Of a DNA stretch of 64,000 nt, positions 1 to 9,464 are shown piece after piece. Under the pieces are notes generated by a model. The model saw nothing but the letters and a program-made list of their open reading frames with translations. It made no database searches and was not told where the DNA came from. The first letter of the stretch is position 1. Every line of letters begins with the position of its first letter. A program made the position numbers and the translations under genes. This stretch comes from Methanobrevibacter millerae (GTDB lineage: Archaea; Methanobacteriota; Methanobacteria; Methanobacteriales; Methanobacteriaceae). The DNA is taken from positions 1,596,001 to 1,660,000 of the forward strand of contig NZ_CP011266.1 in assembly GCF_001477655.1 (NCBI RefSeq). The letters are read 5' to 3'.

Positions 1-98
1 ACAATAAATTCATCACGAGGAACACTAACATCGATATCTTGCAAATTATGTTCTCTAGCTCCCTTTATGATAATTTGTTTTTTAGACTCATCTGTCAT
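1..98 (-). CDS. uvrA: Excinuclease ABC subunit A, N-terminal fragment (cut by window edge)
   Basis: Only the first 32 or so codons are inside the window. They read MTDESKKQIIIKGAREHNL and continue QDIDVSVPRDEFIV, the invariant UvrA opening that leads into the first Walker A motif, which lies beyond the edge. UvrA is the damage-sensing ABC ATPase that loads UvrB in nucleotide excision repair. A GGGAGATTA ribosome binding site sits just upstream of the ATG. The gene follows uvrB on the same strand after a 98-bp gap, so the two are probably co-expressed. The identity is secure because both the opening motif and the neighbour agree. Confidence 0.9.
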   Translation of the reverse strand, partial: MTDESKKQIIIKGAREHNLQDIDVSVPRDEFI

Positions 99-140
99 AA
101 TAATCTCCCAAAATTATATTGATTATAATATTATTGTTCT

Positions 141-179
141 ATAATATATAAACTATTTCAAAGAGCATTTGATAAGTAA
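141..179 (+). repeat. 39-bp dispersed repeat, copy A (uvrB-uvrA gap)
   Basis: This stretch matches 48976-49014 at 36 of 39 positions (core CAAAGAGCATTTGA; the three differences are all T/A swaps). It starts with a TATA-like ATATATAAAC. The two copies are 49 kb apart and neither lies in a gene. Its role is not known to me: a promoter element, a small RNA start or a mobile-element end would all fit. Confidence 0.6.
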
Positions 180-196
180 AAAAAAGTAATGAAAAA

Positions 197-2155
197 TTAT
201 TTATCAAAGCCTTTAAGTGCATAGAGCTTGTTTCTTAACTCAGCTGCCCTTTCAAAGTCAAGTCTTGCGGCAGCTTCTTTCATGTCACTTTCAACATCCC
301 TAATGAGTAGTCTGAGCTCATCTTTAGGCATTTTGCTAATGTCTGCACCTGAAGCAATTTTTTCTTCGGTTTCTGTTTTTTCTTTTAATGTTCTTGTAGT
401 TGATTTAGGTACAATTCCATGCTCTTCATTATATTTCATTTGCAGGAAACGACGTTTTTTGGTAATGTCTGTTGCTTTTCTAACAGAATCAGTCATTTCA
501 TCAACATACATGATTACCTGACCGTTGACATTTCTTGCGGCACGTCCGATAGTCTGTATTAATGAAGTTTCGTTTCTTAAAAATCCTTCCTTGTCCGCAT
601 CCAGAATGGCTACAAGTGATACTTCAGGCAAATCAAGCCCTTCCCTTAAAAGGTTTACTCCAACCAATACATCAAAGGTTCCTCTTCTCAAATCATCTAC
701 AATATCAATTCTTTCAAGTGTATCTATTTCGGAGTGCATGTATCTTACCTTAACACCAATTTTAGCATAATAATCAGTTAAGTCCTCAGCCATTCTTTTT
801 GTCAAGGTTGTAACAAGAACACGTTCGTTTTTCTTAGCCCGTTTTTTAACTTCACCAAGAAGGTCTTCAACCTGGCCTTCAACTGGTCTTATGATAACTT
901 CAGGGTCGACCAGTCCTGTAGGACGGATAATCTGTTCAACTACATTGCTTGATTTTGAAAGTTCATAAGGTCCGGGTGTCGCTGAAACATAAATTACCTG
1001 ATTTACACTTGATTCAAATTCATCAAATCTTAAAGGCCTGTTTTCCTTAGCAGATGGAAGTCTGAAACCGTATTCAACCAGGGTTTCCTTACGTGCACGG
1101 TCCCCATTATACATTCCTCTGATTTGAGGAACAGTTACATGTGATTCATCAATGATTGTTAAAAAGTCATCAGGAAAGTATTTCAATAGAGAATATGGTT
1201 TTTCTCCCCATTTACGTCCAGACAAATGCATTGAATAGTTTTCTACTCCAGGACAATATCCCATTTCCTGAAGCATTTCAATGTCAAAGCGAGTTCTTTG
1301 CTCTAGTCTTTGAGCTTCTAGAAGCTTATTCATAGCATTCAACTCATTTAATCGTTCATTCAATTCAGATTTTATATTGGTTAATGCTACATCCATCTTG
1401 TCCTGACCGACAACAAAGTGCTTTGCTGGGAAAATCATATATCTAGGCAAACTTTCAAGTTTTTTACCTGTGACTTTATCTATAATGCTTATTGCATCTA
1501 TTTCATCACCGAATAGCTCAATTCTTATTGGTGGTGTTCCATGAACAGGATTGATTTCAATGACATCACCTCTGACCCTAAACTGTCCACGGTCAAATTC
1601 AATGTCATTTCGCTCATACTGCATGAAAACTAGTTTTTTAATAATTTCTGAGCGGTCATAAATGTCACCAACAGCTATACCAAAAGCGAATTCACCATAA
1701 TCCTCAGGAGAACCTATACCATAGATACAGCTGACACTGCTTACAACAATCACATCATCCCTTGAAAGAAGAGATTGGGTTGCAGAGTGTCGCATCATAT
1801 CAATATCTTCATTGATGGACGCCTCTTTATCAATAAATGTATCTGTTCTTGGCACATATGCTTCCGGCTGATAGTAATCATAATAACTGACAAAATATTC
1901 GACTGCATTATCCGGAAAGAATTCCTTAAATTCCTCATACAATTGTGCAGCCAAAGTTTTATTATGTGAAATAACAAGAGTTGGTTTTTGGACTTTTTCA
2001 ATGACATTTGCCATTGTAAATGTCTTTCCAGAACCTGTTACTCCTAATAATGTTTGATTTCTCACATTATTATTTATACCATCAACTAGTGCATCAATAG
2101 CTTTAGGTTGATCACCAAGTGGTTTATATTGTGAATTAAGTTTAAATTCCTTCAT
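197..2155 (-). CDS. uvrB: Excinuclease ABC subunit B
   Basis: UvrB is the DNA-loading helicase of nucleotide excision repair; it verifies damage handed over by UvrA and recruits UvrC. The 652-residue protein is of the usual length. Visible motifs are Walker [16 protein letters not shown] near residue 40, the beta-hairpin [12 protein letters not shown] near residue 95, the DEAD-like [13 protein letters not shown] in the middle, the helicase motif QTIGRAARN, and a C-terminal UVR domain ([17 protein letters not shown]) that contacts UvrC. The ATG overlaps the stop of the upstream 99-codon gene as ATGA, so translation is coupled. Bacterial-type uvrABC occurs in many mesophilic methanogens, probably through ancient transfer. 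Confidence 0.97.
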   Translation of the reverse strand: MKEFKLNSQYKPLGDQPKAIDALVDGINNNVRNQTLLGVTGSGKTFTMANVIEKVQKPTLVISHNKTLAAQLYEEFKEFFPDNAVEYFVSYYDYYQPEAYVPRTDTFIDKEASINEDIDMMRHSATQSLLSRDDVIVVSSVSCIYGIGSPEDYGEFAFGIAVGDIYDRSEIIKKLVFMQYERNDIEFDRGQFRVRGDVIEINPVHGTPPIRIELFGDEIDAISIIDKVTGKKLESLPRYMIFPAKHFVVGQDKMDVALTNIKSELNERLNELNAMNKLLEAQRLEQRTRFDIEMLQEMGYCPGVENYSMHLSGRKWGEKPYSLLKYFPDDFLTIIDESHVTVPQIRGMYNGDRARKETLVEYGFRLPSAKENRPLRFDEFESSVNQVIYVSATPGPYELSKSSNVVEQIIRPTGLVDPEVIIRPVEGQVEDLLGEVKKRAKKNERVLVTTLTKRMAEDLTDYYAKIGVKVRYMHSEIDTLERIDIVDDLRRGTFDVLVGVNLLREGLDLPEVSLVAILDADKEGFLRNETSLIQTIGRAARNVNGQVIMYVDEMTDSVRKATDITKKRRFLQMKYNEEHGIVPKSTTRTLKEKTETEEKIASGADISKMPKDELRLLIRDVESDMKEAAARLDFERAAELRNKLYALKGFDK

Positions 2156-2451
2156 GAGTTATCTACAACTATATTAAAACTAATATGAGTGTATCTGGCA
2201 GAACAGCAAGGAACTATTCTTTCATCCCTAACGGTCAATTTTCCGTATTTAGCTAATTTTGATTCAACTTCCCTCATAATAGCTGGGGCATTTCTCTCAT
2301 CAAATACTCTTAAGGAACCTAAAAAAGTTGTTTTTCCCTGCATATTCATTACAGAAATTCCATCAACTTCATAAGGTTCATTCCAATCTTTTAAAATAGA
2401 GTTTGAATCTTCAATTAAATCTTTTTTAATCTGTTCTTTATCAATTGGCAT
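2152..2451 (-). CDS. Conserved small protein of unknown function between prs and uvrB
   Basis: A 99-residue soluble protein with no signal peptide or membrane segment. It contains a [20 protein letters not shown] stretch and a CC pair in [15 protein letters not shown] do not recognise the family. It begins one base after the prs stop and overlaps the uvrB start by ATGA, so it sits inside a tightly coupled operon prs-orf99-uvrB-uvrA. The coupling argues for a real, translated gene. A role in repair or nucleotide metabolism would be guesswork; the position is the only clue. Confidence 0.75.
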   Translation of the reverse strand: MPIDKEQIKKDLIEDSNSILKDWNEPYEVDGISVMNMQGKTTFLGSLRVFDERNAPAIMREVESKLAKYGKLTVRDERIVPCCSARYTHISFNIVVDNS

Positions 2452-2452
2452 A

Positions 2453-3367
2453 CTATTCCCTCAATGCATCTGCAATACTTTTTGCAAGAGATACACGTGA
2501 AGTATCAGAGGATAAACTGTTTGTACCAATGATTTTTTCAGCTCCGGCAGCATATATTCTAACAGCACCATTATTTGTTAAAATAGGATGTACACAGCAT
2601 ACATCTACAGATTTTGCGCCATATTGTTTTAGAATGTTTATTGCATTTACAATAGTTCCACCGGTTGCTATGATATCATCAATGATAATTGCATGTTTGC
2701 CTTTTACTGAGTCCACATTAACAGTGTTTTCACCTGCACCATCACATCTTACATCAACAATTCTTGTTTCTACTTTATCAGGCCCTAAACGAACTTTGGA
2801 TAAATATGTGCATTCACATCCGATGATTTCAGAGATTTCCTGAGCAAAACCGTATGCGCCTTTATCAGGAGCGATAATCAACGGTTTTTCATCAGTTTTT
2901 CTGAAGAATTTTTTATCCAAATATTCGGCTATTGCAGGCATTGCAGAAATATTTCTAGCCTTAATGTTAAAGAAGTTTAAAACACACTCTTCATGAATAT
3001 TGAATGTTATGAATTCATCAGCACCTGCAGATTCAATTAATTGACAGACAATCTTTGCAGAAACAGCTTCCCCGTCATTGAATCTTTTCTCTTGTCTAGC
3101 ATATCCTAAATATGGGACAACGACACGTACCTTTTTAGCACCTAACTCTTTAAGGGTAGAAATTAAAAATATCAATTCCATCAGATTTTCATCTTGAGGA
3201 AAACCTGTAGATTGAATAACAGTTACTTCATCTTCAATTGTTCCATTAATACGTAAATACTTTTCTCCATCCGGGAATTTCTTAATTTCCACGTAACATA
3301 ATTCTTCTCCAAGTTCTTTAGCAACATGTGCCGCCAAATCCTGAGAAGCTGAACCACCTATAATCAT
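2453..3367 (-). CDS. prs: Ribose-phosphate pyrophosphokinase (PRPP synthetase)
   Basis: Makes phosphoribosyl pyrophosphate from ribose 5-phosphate and ATP, feeding purine, pyrimidine, histidine and methanopterin synthesis. The protein shows the PRPP synthetase opening MIIGGSASQDLA, the ATP-site segment KKFPDGEKYLRI, YARQEKRFNDGEAVSAK, and the PRPP-binding loop IIDDIIATGGTIVNA near residue 220. A TTG start 12 bases further upstream is possible, but GGTGATACTT directly precedes the ATG at 3367, giving about 304 residues, which fits the family. It heads the leftward operon that continues into orf99, uvrB and uvrA. Confidence 0.95.
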   Translation of the reverse strand: MIIGGSASQDLAAHVAKELGEELCYVEIKKFPDGEKYLRINGTIEDEVTVIQSTGFPQDENLMELIFLISTLKELGAKKVRVVVPYLGYARQEKRFNDGEAVSAKIVCQLIESAGADEFITFNIHEECVLNFFNIKARNISAMPAIAEYLDKKFFRKTDEKPLIIAPDKGAYGFAQEISEIIGCECTYLSKVRLGPDKVETRIVDVRCDGAGENTVNVDSVKGKHAIIIDDIIATGGTIVNAINILKQYGAKSVDVCCVHPILTNNGAVRIYAAGAEKIIGTNSLSSDTSRVSLAKSIADALRE

Positions 3368-3450
3368 AAGTATCACCAAAATTTTTATACATTAATTAGT
3401 ATAGTTTTTCAATGTTAAAAAGTTAAGTATTGATTTTGAAAAAAGCATGA

Positions 3451-3816
3451 TTAGTGAATCAAAACGTATAATGATAATGCAACACCGACAAGTGAAATTG
3501 CCAATTGGATAAAACCATGGCGTTTGATTTCTCCAACAGGTGATTGGATTAAATAAAATGGTAAAAAAAAGCCGAAAAATGCAAATATTCCCATTGAAGA
3601 ATGTTTTGATAGGATAGAAACTATAAAACCACTCCATGAAAGAAAAATAGTTATGATATAAGATATAGCAATTGTTTTTTTATTTATCCTTGGCTGTGCC
3701 TTGTAAACAATGAAATTTTTAGGCTGAACCCCTTCAATCAGCGGATTGCCGCATTTTGCACAGAAATCATAATCATCCTGATTTTCATATTCACATTTAG
3801 AGCATATTCTAGTCAT
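3451..3816 (-). CDS. Zinc-ribbon membrane protein of unknown function
   Basis: The N-terminus carries a short zinc ribbon (CSKCEYENQDDYDFCAKCG, two CxxC pairs). It is followed by a basic linker and three predicted membrane helices (TIAISYIITIFLSWSGFIVSI, a Phe-rich second helix, and LAISLVGVALSLYVLI). This layout is common in small methanogen membrane proteins whose function is unknown. The ATG at 3816 is preferred over the longer frame because GTGAT lies just ahead of it. The gene is alone, with AT-rich spacers on both sides. Confidence 0.75.
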   Translation of the reverse strand: MTRICSKCEYENQDDYDFCAKCGNPLIEGVQPKNFIVYKAQPRINKKTIAISYIITIFLSWSGFIVSILSKHSSMGIFAFFGFFLPFYLIQSPVGEIKRHGFIQLAISLVGVALSLYVLIH

Positions 3817-3955
3817 CACTATAAACTTAATCATTAAAAGTATATAAATCTATTTTTTACGATTAATTATATGATATGCAAAAAAATTAGTTAATAATAA
3901 AAAATTTAAAAATTAATATAAATAAATTAAATAATTTAATAAAATTAAAAAAAGT

Positions 3956-4171
3956 TTAATAAGTATTGTATGCATCATATGCTGCATATAACCTTAATAA
4001 TATTAATATAATTGTACCAGCAATTCCTAAACCTGCAAAACGTGTTAAAACAGAAAGTGCTATGAAAATTACAAATAATATTATTCCTTTTTGCTTATAT
4101 CCATTTATTCCCTGACCTACACCAGGAATAAAAAATGAAAGAATTGCATTAACAACCGCATCCCATTCCAT
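3956..4171 (-). CDS. Small TM2-like membrane protein
   Basis: About 71 residues, almost entirely hydrophobic. The segment AILSFFIPGVGQGINGYKQKG matches the start of TM2-type domains (a helix, a Gly-rich turn, then a second helix), followed by LFVIFIALSVL and a third hydrophobic stretch ending in LYAAYDAYNTY. GGTGAT five bases before the ATG at 4171 fixes the start. A similar small protein lies at 49255-49470. Function is unknown; TM2 proteins are small membrane proteins of broad distribution. Confidence 0.7.
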   Translation of the reverse strand: MEWDAVVNAILSFFIPGVGQGINGYKQKGIILFVIFIALSVLTRFAGLGIAGTIILILLRLYAAYDAYNTY

Positions 4172-4388
4172 AAAAATCACCTATCAATTTTTTTGAGAAT
4201 AATATAATACTGTTTATTTTATAAATTCAAAAAACATACAATTATATTTTTCTCAATTAGTATTTATAACATTTTTATATTTAAAATTATTGAATGAAAG
4301 AAAATATCCTCCTAATCCCTAAAATTTTATTATCATCTTATCTACATAGTATAATATGACTGTTTAAAGAATTAACTGAGGTTATTAT

Positions 4389-5303
4389 ATGAAAGTTAAA
4401 GACGGAATAATTGGATTGGTTATTGGTGATGCATTGGGCGTTCCGGTTGAATTCCAATCAAGAGAATCATTAAAAATTGATCCTGTTACAAAAATGGAAG
4501 GATATGGCACTTACAACATGCCTCCGGGAACATGGTCTGATGACTCTTCAATGACAATAGCCACCATGGCAAGTATTGTAAATAAAAATGAAATCGATTA
4601 CGATGATATTATGAAAGAATTTCAATCATGGATAGAAACTGGAAAATATACTCAATACTCAAATACCTTTGATTATGGAATAACAACAGCCCGTGGAATT
4701 CAAAATTACAAAATGGGAATTGATGCAATAGAATGTGGTGGAACTGGTGAAAGAGACAATGGTAACGGTTCCTTGATGAGAATTTTACCCCTCGCATTTA
4801 TTCCGGATATTGATTACGAGACTATTGAAAACATATCCGGACTAACCCATGGTCATTTAAGATCTAAAATAGCATGCGTCTTTTATATTGAAATAGCTAA
4901 ATCAATGCTTGAAAACAATTTGACTATTGATGAACACATTAAATTAGCGGGAAATAAAATTAAAGAGCATTATAAAGACTCTGGTGAGTTACATCATTTC
5001 AAAAGAATTTTTAATGATGAATTAAATGATGAAGATAGCATTAGCAGTAAAGGCTATGTAATAACAACTTTTGAAAGTGTAATATATTCACTTAAAAATA
5101 CTGATAATTTCAGAGATGCTGTCCTTAAAGCTGTTAATTTAGGTAGAGACACAGATACTGTCGGGGCAATATGTGGAGGATTGGCCGGAATATTTTATGG
5201 ATTTGATTCAATACCTGTGGATTGGATAGAAGAAATTCCTAAAATCAGTGAAGTCTTTGAATTATGTGAAAAGTATGAGGTGTATTGTGATGGATGTTTA
5301 TGA
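4389..5303 (+). CDS. ADP-ribosylglycohydrolase family protein
   Basis: A DraG/ARH-type hydrolase that removes ADP-ribose from proteins or other acceptors using a dinuclear magnesium site. Family signatures are all present: IGDALGVPVEF near the start, the first metal motif GTWSDDSSMTIATM near residue 45, GNGSLMRILPLAF, THGH, and the terminal metal motif GRDTDTVGAICGGLAGIFYG near residue 260. At 304 residues it is full length and looks catalytically competent. It overlaps the next gene by 14 bases, so the two are translationally coupled. The natural substrate cannot be read from the sequence; DraG-like control of nitrogenase is unlikely because no nitrogenase genes are visible here. Confidence 0.88.
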   Translation: MKVKDGIIGLVIGDALGVPVEFQSRESLKIDPVTKMEGYGTYNMPPGTWSDDSSMTIATMASIVNKNEIDYDDIMKEFQSWIETGKYTQYSNTFDYGITTARGIQNYKMGIDAIECGGTGERDNGNGSLMRILPLAFIPDIDYETIENISGLTHGHLRSKIACVFYIEIAKSMLENNLTIDEHIKLAGNKIKEHYKDSGELHHFKRIFNDELNDEDSISSKGYVITTFESVIYSLKNTDNFRDAVLKAVNLGRDTDTVGAICGGLAGIFYGFDSIPVDWIEEIPKISEVFELCEKYEVYCDGCL

Positions 5304-5772
5304 AACTATTAAAAATATCCGATCTGTCTGCAATAATTATATGGATCCTGATTTGGTGGCCACAGTAATTGATGATAATTACTACATGGGAAGCAATAGC
5401 ATTGATGAAATGCAAGGTTATGATATTTCAGATGATGATTCATATGAAGAAAAATTCATGAAAATACTAAAAGATGAAAATATTTTCATCAATTGCGGAA
5501 TGCTTGCTTTTATACCAATAGTCAATGAATGTGATATTTTTTCCGCGGAAGATAAAACGATTAAAATAACACAAGATGAATATGAGAAAAATGCACATGA
5601 AAACGAATTATACTTCGGAATATTGATTGAAAAGAATTCATCAAACTACATCATAGGAACAATCGATTTATGTGGATGTAAAATTGAATCATGCTTCAGA
5701 CCAATTAAAAAAAGTGATGAAGGATTATATGAAAAATTAGATGAGATAATTAGTAAAATGATTATCTCTTAA
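5290..5772 (+). CDS. Acidic protein of unknown function coupled to ADP-ribosylglycohydrolase
   Basis: About 160 residues, strongly acidic, with no membrane segment. GAGGTG at 5277-5282 lies seven bases before the ATG at 5290, which is better supported than the longer frame beginning at 5248. The start lies inside the end of the hydrolase gene, so the proteins are likely made together. Contents include DDDSYEEKFMKILKDEN and a Cys pair in IGTIDLCGCKIESC. I do not recognise the family. Its 3' end overlaps the end of the convergent MurT-like gene by about 11 bases. Confidence 0.7.
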   Translation: MDVYETIKNIRSVCNNYMDPDLVATVIDDNYYMGSNSIDEMQGYDISDDDSYEEKFMKILKDENIFINCGMLAFIPIVNECDIFSAEDKTIKITQDEYEKNAHENELYFGILIEKNSSNYIIGTIDLCGCKIESCFRPIKKSDEGLYEKLDEIISKMIIS

Positions 5773-7183
5773 TTAATTTTTGCTTTATGCTTTCCCACAT
5801 TGCCTGCTCTTCACCGCAACCTGTCATAATAACATAGTCATATTTAGACTCTATAGCAAGTTCATATAACTTATTGATTCTTTTTGTCATTTCCTCATAG
5901 CTCAATGGATAGAATTCGGCATCAGGATATTCCTCTTTTATAATTTTATAATATTCTTCAGCCTTTTCGATTGATTCTCTTCCAGGAACTACAATAACAT
6001 GAGCAGGATTCATTGCTTTTATAACTTTAAAGTGGTCTTCAAATATTTCTTCTTCATCAACATCAGGTGTAGTGTAGATAAATTCCAAAGGTCCGTCAAT
6101 GAACTGATTCATGAACAATGCATTGATTTTAGCTGCATCACCATTATCTCCCTGACCAAGACCTATCAGTTTATTTCCATGATTTACCACTTCAAATCTT
6201 CCAGGCGGAATGAATGACATGTCCAAATTGTCAAATACCTTATGAATTGTAGTTTCTATATTTTCAATTTTAGGAGTGAATGTTGCATAGGTAGTGATTG
6301 AAGCCAAAGTGTTGTAAATATTATGGAATCCGAATGGCGGAACATTCAAATCAACCTTAAATGAAATATCATGATTATTTGGATAATTGAATAAGTTTCC
6401 TTCAATGGTCATCATCCATTTTTCATTTGTAAACTCAATATTCGTTAATTTGACATTAGGTTCGGGACGTTTAAATCCGCATTCACATGAATAAACTCCT
6501 CTGTGATTCAAGAACCTTTTTTCATAGTTCAATTCCTTTCCACAGGAAGGACATTCTATTACATCAGCATCAAAAAAGTCATGGATATCATCGACTTCAA
6601 GACCATAATAATGAACTTTAACATCATTTCGTTTTTTATAACCTAAAAATGCAGTTCTTGGATCATCAGTATTGGTAATTATGAATCCCTTATCCATATT
6701 TTGGGACAATAATTCTTTAGCTTTATAATAATCTTTGAATGGATTTTTTACACCGGCAACCTGAGCATGTTCCGGTGAAATTGTGGTGTAGACAACACCG
6801 ACAGGGTCAACAACCCTCTGTACAGTGTCTGGTATTCCATATTTTATATTACGGATACCATATTCAAAAACACCTATATCTCCTTTTTGTTGAATTAAAG
6901 CAGTAGCTATGGCATTAATCGTGTTACTTTCAAAACTACTTCTAATTTCCAAATCATTAGATAATAGTTTAATTAAAAGAGTGGTTGTTGTTGTTTTACC
7001 GTTAGTTCCAGTCAATATGATAGATCCAATTCCCAAATCTGAAGATAATTCTGAAATTGCATCAATACCTGCAACTTTTGAAAAGATAATGCCCGCAAAA
7101 CTTTTTCCACTTCCAGAACCTAATTTTGAAACAGGTCCTCCAATTTTTGCCAATGTTTTTGCAATAACCACTTTAATACTCAT
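5762..7183 (-). CDS. Mur ligase family protein, MurT-like with Cys4 zinc ribbon
   Basis: ATP-dependent amide ligase fold. Visible are the P-loop TGTNGKTTTTTLLIKLL near residue 60, a Mur central domain (YTTISPEHAQVAGVKNPF), and an inserted Cys4 ribbon CPSCGKEL...YSCECGFKRPEP, which is the mark of MurT-type ligases that work with a GatD amidotransferase. The C-terminal part resembles the DUF1727 domain. In pseudomurein-bearing methanogens such ligases are candidates for wall-peptide modification; a second possibility is the Mur-like ligase of coenzyme F430 synthesis (CfbE). I favour MurT-like because of the ribbon. The ATG at 7183 is preferred to a TTG 21 bases upstream; neither has a strong binding site. 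Confidence 0.8.
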   Translation of the reverse strand: MSIKVVIAKTLAKIGGPVSKLGSGSGKSFAGIIFSKVAGIDAISELSSDLGIGSIILTGTNGKTTTTTLLIKLLSNDLEIRSSFESNTINAIATALIQQKGDIGVFEYGIRNIKYGIPDTVQRVVDPVGVVYTTISPEHAQVAGVKNPFKDYYKAKELLSQNMDKGFIITNTDDPRTAFLGYKKRNDVKVHYYGLEVDDIHDFFDADVIECPSCGKELNYEKRFLNHRGVYSCECGFKRPEPNVKLTNIEFTNEKWMMTIEGNLFNYPNNHDISFKVDLNVPPFGFHNIYNTLASITTYATFTPKIENIETTIHKVFDNLDMSFIPPGRFEVVNHGNKLIGLGQGDNGDAAKINALFMNQFIDGPLEFIYTTPDVDEEEIFEDHFKVIKAMNPAHVIVVPGRESIEKAEEYYKIIKEEYPDAEFYPLSYEEMTKRINKLYELAIESKYDYVIMTGCGEEQAMWESIKQKLIKR

Positions 7184-7251
7184 ATTATATACATTAGATA
7201 TCAAAATATATAATTATTACTGAAAAATTAAAAAAATAGAAATAATTCCAA

Positions 7252-9231
7252 CTAATTGGTAGTTGGATTATTTATTGTAGATTGAGGAACCTTTTCAGCT
7301 ACTTTTGAACCAATTGATTTCATTTTTTCAATTAATTGATCCTTTTTGCTTCCGCTGATTAAAATATTTTCTAAAACATCACTTAAAGTTTCTGTTGGAA
7401 TGATTTCAATCATGTCTTCATATTTTTTCTCAATCATTACATCTTTTAAGTTTGATTTTGGAATTAAAACTTTTTTCATTCCAGATTCTGCAGCTGCTTC
7501 GATTTTAGCAGTAGCACCACCAATAGGCATTACATCTCCACGAACATTCAATGAACCTGTTAAAGCTACAGTCTGATCAATTGGAATTTCTTCAACAGCA
7601 GATATTACAGCAGTAGCTATACTTACACTAGCTGAATCACCTTCAACTCCATCATATGTCTGGATAAATTGAACGTGAATATCATAGTCAGACAAGTTTT
7701 TGTTAGTGTATTTTTTAATCAGTGCACTTACATTTTGAACTGATTCTGATGCAATTTCTCCAAGTTTACCTGTAGCAATAATTTGACCACCGTTTTTAGA
7801 TTGAGCAGGTGCTGCTTCAGCTGCGATTGGAGATACAATTCCACTTCTGTCTCCAATTACTGCAAGTCCATTTACTAAACCGACTCTTCCACCTTCAGCA
7901 TTAACCATACTGTATTCTTTTCTTTGGATAATTGACCTGTCAGCTATTTGCTGTTCTAAGGTTCTTGAGAATTTCTTAGCTTCAAGCACATGTTCTGCTT
8001 TAACTAAATCTGCACCTTTTTCAATAGCCACATCACCGGAAGATCTTACTAATCCACCGAGTTCTCTTAATCTTAATGTTAATGCATTTTGCTTACCTGA
8101 TCTACGTTTTGCTTCCATGATGATTTCATCCAATGCATCTGGAGCAAAATGAGGTATTCTTCCATCATTTTTAACTTCCTGGGCTACGAACTGGACTAAT
8201 TTTTCCCTATTTTCAGTTGTATCTTCCATATAATCCTTCATGAATACTTCGTAACCGTAACCTCTGATACGTGATCTCATTGCAATATGCATTCCTTCAA
8301 GAACTTGAATGTTACCTGATGCCACAAGCACAAAGTCACATGGTACAGCCTGGGATCTTACCATCGCACCACTTGAGTTTTCGCTTTGGCCTGTGATTGA
8401 ATATTTTTTTTCTTGCATTGCAGATAAAAGTTCTTGTTGGGTTTTCATTGACATTGTACCGATTTCATCAATGTATAATACTCCACGGTTTGCCTTGTGA
8501 ATCATACCTGCTTCTACACGTTCATGTGCCGGAGTTCCTAATCCTCCTGATTGGTATGGGTCGTGACGTACATCACCAAGCAATGCTCCTGCATGCGCAC
8601 CGGTTGCATCCATGAACGGTGCAAATCTGTTTTCTTCATTATTAACCAATAATTTAGGAGACATTGTAGTATTTTTTGGCTTGATTTGAATTGAAATAAG
8701 TAAAATTAAAGCTGCTGCGATAATGGATTCAAGAATTCTTCCATAGAAAAATCCGATTATCAATATTCCACCAATAGCTAATGTAGTAATGAGAGTTTTA
8801 CGTTCTTCATGACCACGAGCAGAACCTTTGGTTGCTTTTACAATTTTTTTACCTTCTCCCGCAGGTACGGTTCTTATTATTGGATGATTATTATCTTCAA
8901 CATTTGGATAAATTAATATGTCCTGTAAAGATTCGTGTGGTAATATTTGAGCCATTCCCTTAGCCAACATTGATTTCCCAACACCAGGATCACCAATTAA
9001 CAAAATATTTCTTCTTTGTTTTGCTGCTTTTTTAATTGTTTCAATGGACTCTTCATGCCCAATGACCTGGTCAATCAATAAAGGAGGAACCTCAATGTCC
9101 TGTGAACTTTTGATGTTTTCATAATCTAACATAGGTTTAGTTTCCTCATCAACAACATCATGTGTGACTTCAGGCTCTAAAACAACATCATCAGAAGATT
9201 CTTCAATAGGCTCTTTTTCTTCAAATTTCAT
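7252..9231 (-). CDS. lonB: Archaeal membrane-anchored ATP-dependent protease Lon
   Basis: Membrane-bound AAA+ serine protease that degrades misfolded and regulatory proteins on the cytoplasmic face. Walker [11 protein letters not shown] is at about residues 80-89. Two membrane helices ([20 protein letters not shown] and the next segment) are inserted between Walker A and Walker [12 protein letters not shown], exactly as in archaeal LonB. The C-terminal protease domain has the Ser-Lys dyad: [10 protein letters not shown] near residue 540 and [18 protein letters not shown] near 580. Length 659 is typical. GAGG precedes the ATG. It is divergent from the cobyric acid synthase gene. Confidence 0.96.
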   Translation of the reverse strand: MKFEEKEPIEESSDDVVLEPEVTHDVVDEETKPMLDYENIKSSQDIEVPPLLIDQVIGHEESIETIKKAAKQRRNILLIGDPGVGKSMLAKGMAQILPHESLQDILIYPNVEDNNHPIIRTVPAGEGKKIVKATKGSARGHEERKTLITTLAIGGILIIGFFYGRILESIIAAALILLISIQIKPKNTTMSPKLLVNNEENRFAPFMDATGAHAGALLGDVRHDPYQSGGLGTPAHERVEAGMIHKANRGVLYIDEIGTMSMKTQQELLSAMQEKKYSITGQSENSSGAMVRSQAVPCDFVLVASGNIQVLEGMHIAMRSRIRGYGYEVFMKDYMEDTTENREKLVQFVAQEVKNDGRIPHFAPDALDEIIMEAKRRSGKQNALTLRLRELGGLVRSSGDVAIEKGADLVKAEHVLEAKKFSRTLEQQIADRSIIQRKEYSMVNAEGGRVGLVNGLAVIGDRSGIVSPIAAEAAPAQSKNGGQIIATGKLGEIASESVQNVSALIKKYTNKNLSDYDIHVQFIQTYDGVEGDSASVSIATAVISAVEEIPIDQTVALTGSLNVRGDVMPIGGATAKIEAAAESGMKKVLIPKSNLKDVMIEKKYEDMIEIIPTETLSDVLENILISGSKKDQLIEKMKSIGSKVAEKVPQSTINNPTTN

Positions 9232-9464
9232 TAAAAAACCTCACTATATATAATAAGTATATTCAACATTTTAAAAATCATTTTTCCTATTACTATATTA
9301 TATTAATTTTATTATATATAAAAAGTTTTCTAATTTAGTAAACTTTAGTAAGAAAAATAAAAAGCTAATAAAATCTCAATCAATTGAATTTTATATAATT
9401 TTAATAATGAGATTATACAAACATTAAATATAAATAAAATTTAAAAAAAGTAAAGTGATATTTT

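Noticed and set aside
3392-3637. 81-codon minus-strand frame
   Set aside because: It overlaps the zinc-ribbon membrane gene in another frame, has low-complexity Phe/Ile content and no ribosome binding site: a shadow.
4389-5303. DraG-type regulator of nitrogenase
   Set aside because: Family membership alone does not give the substrate. No nif or draT genes are seen, and the nitrogen block is 13 kb away.
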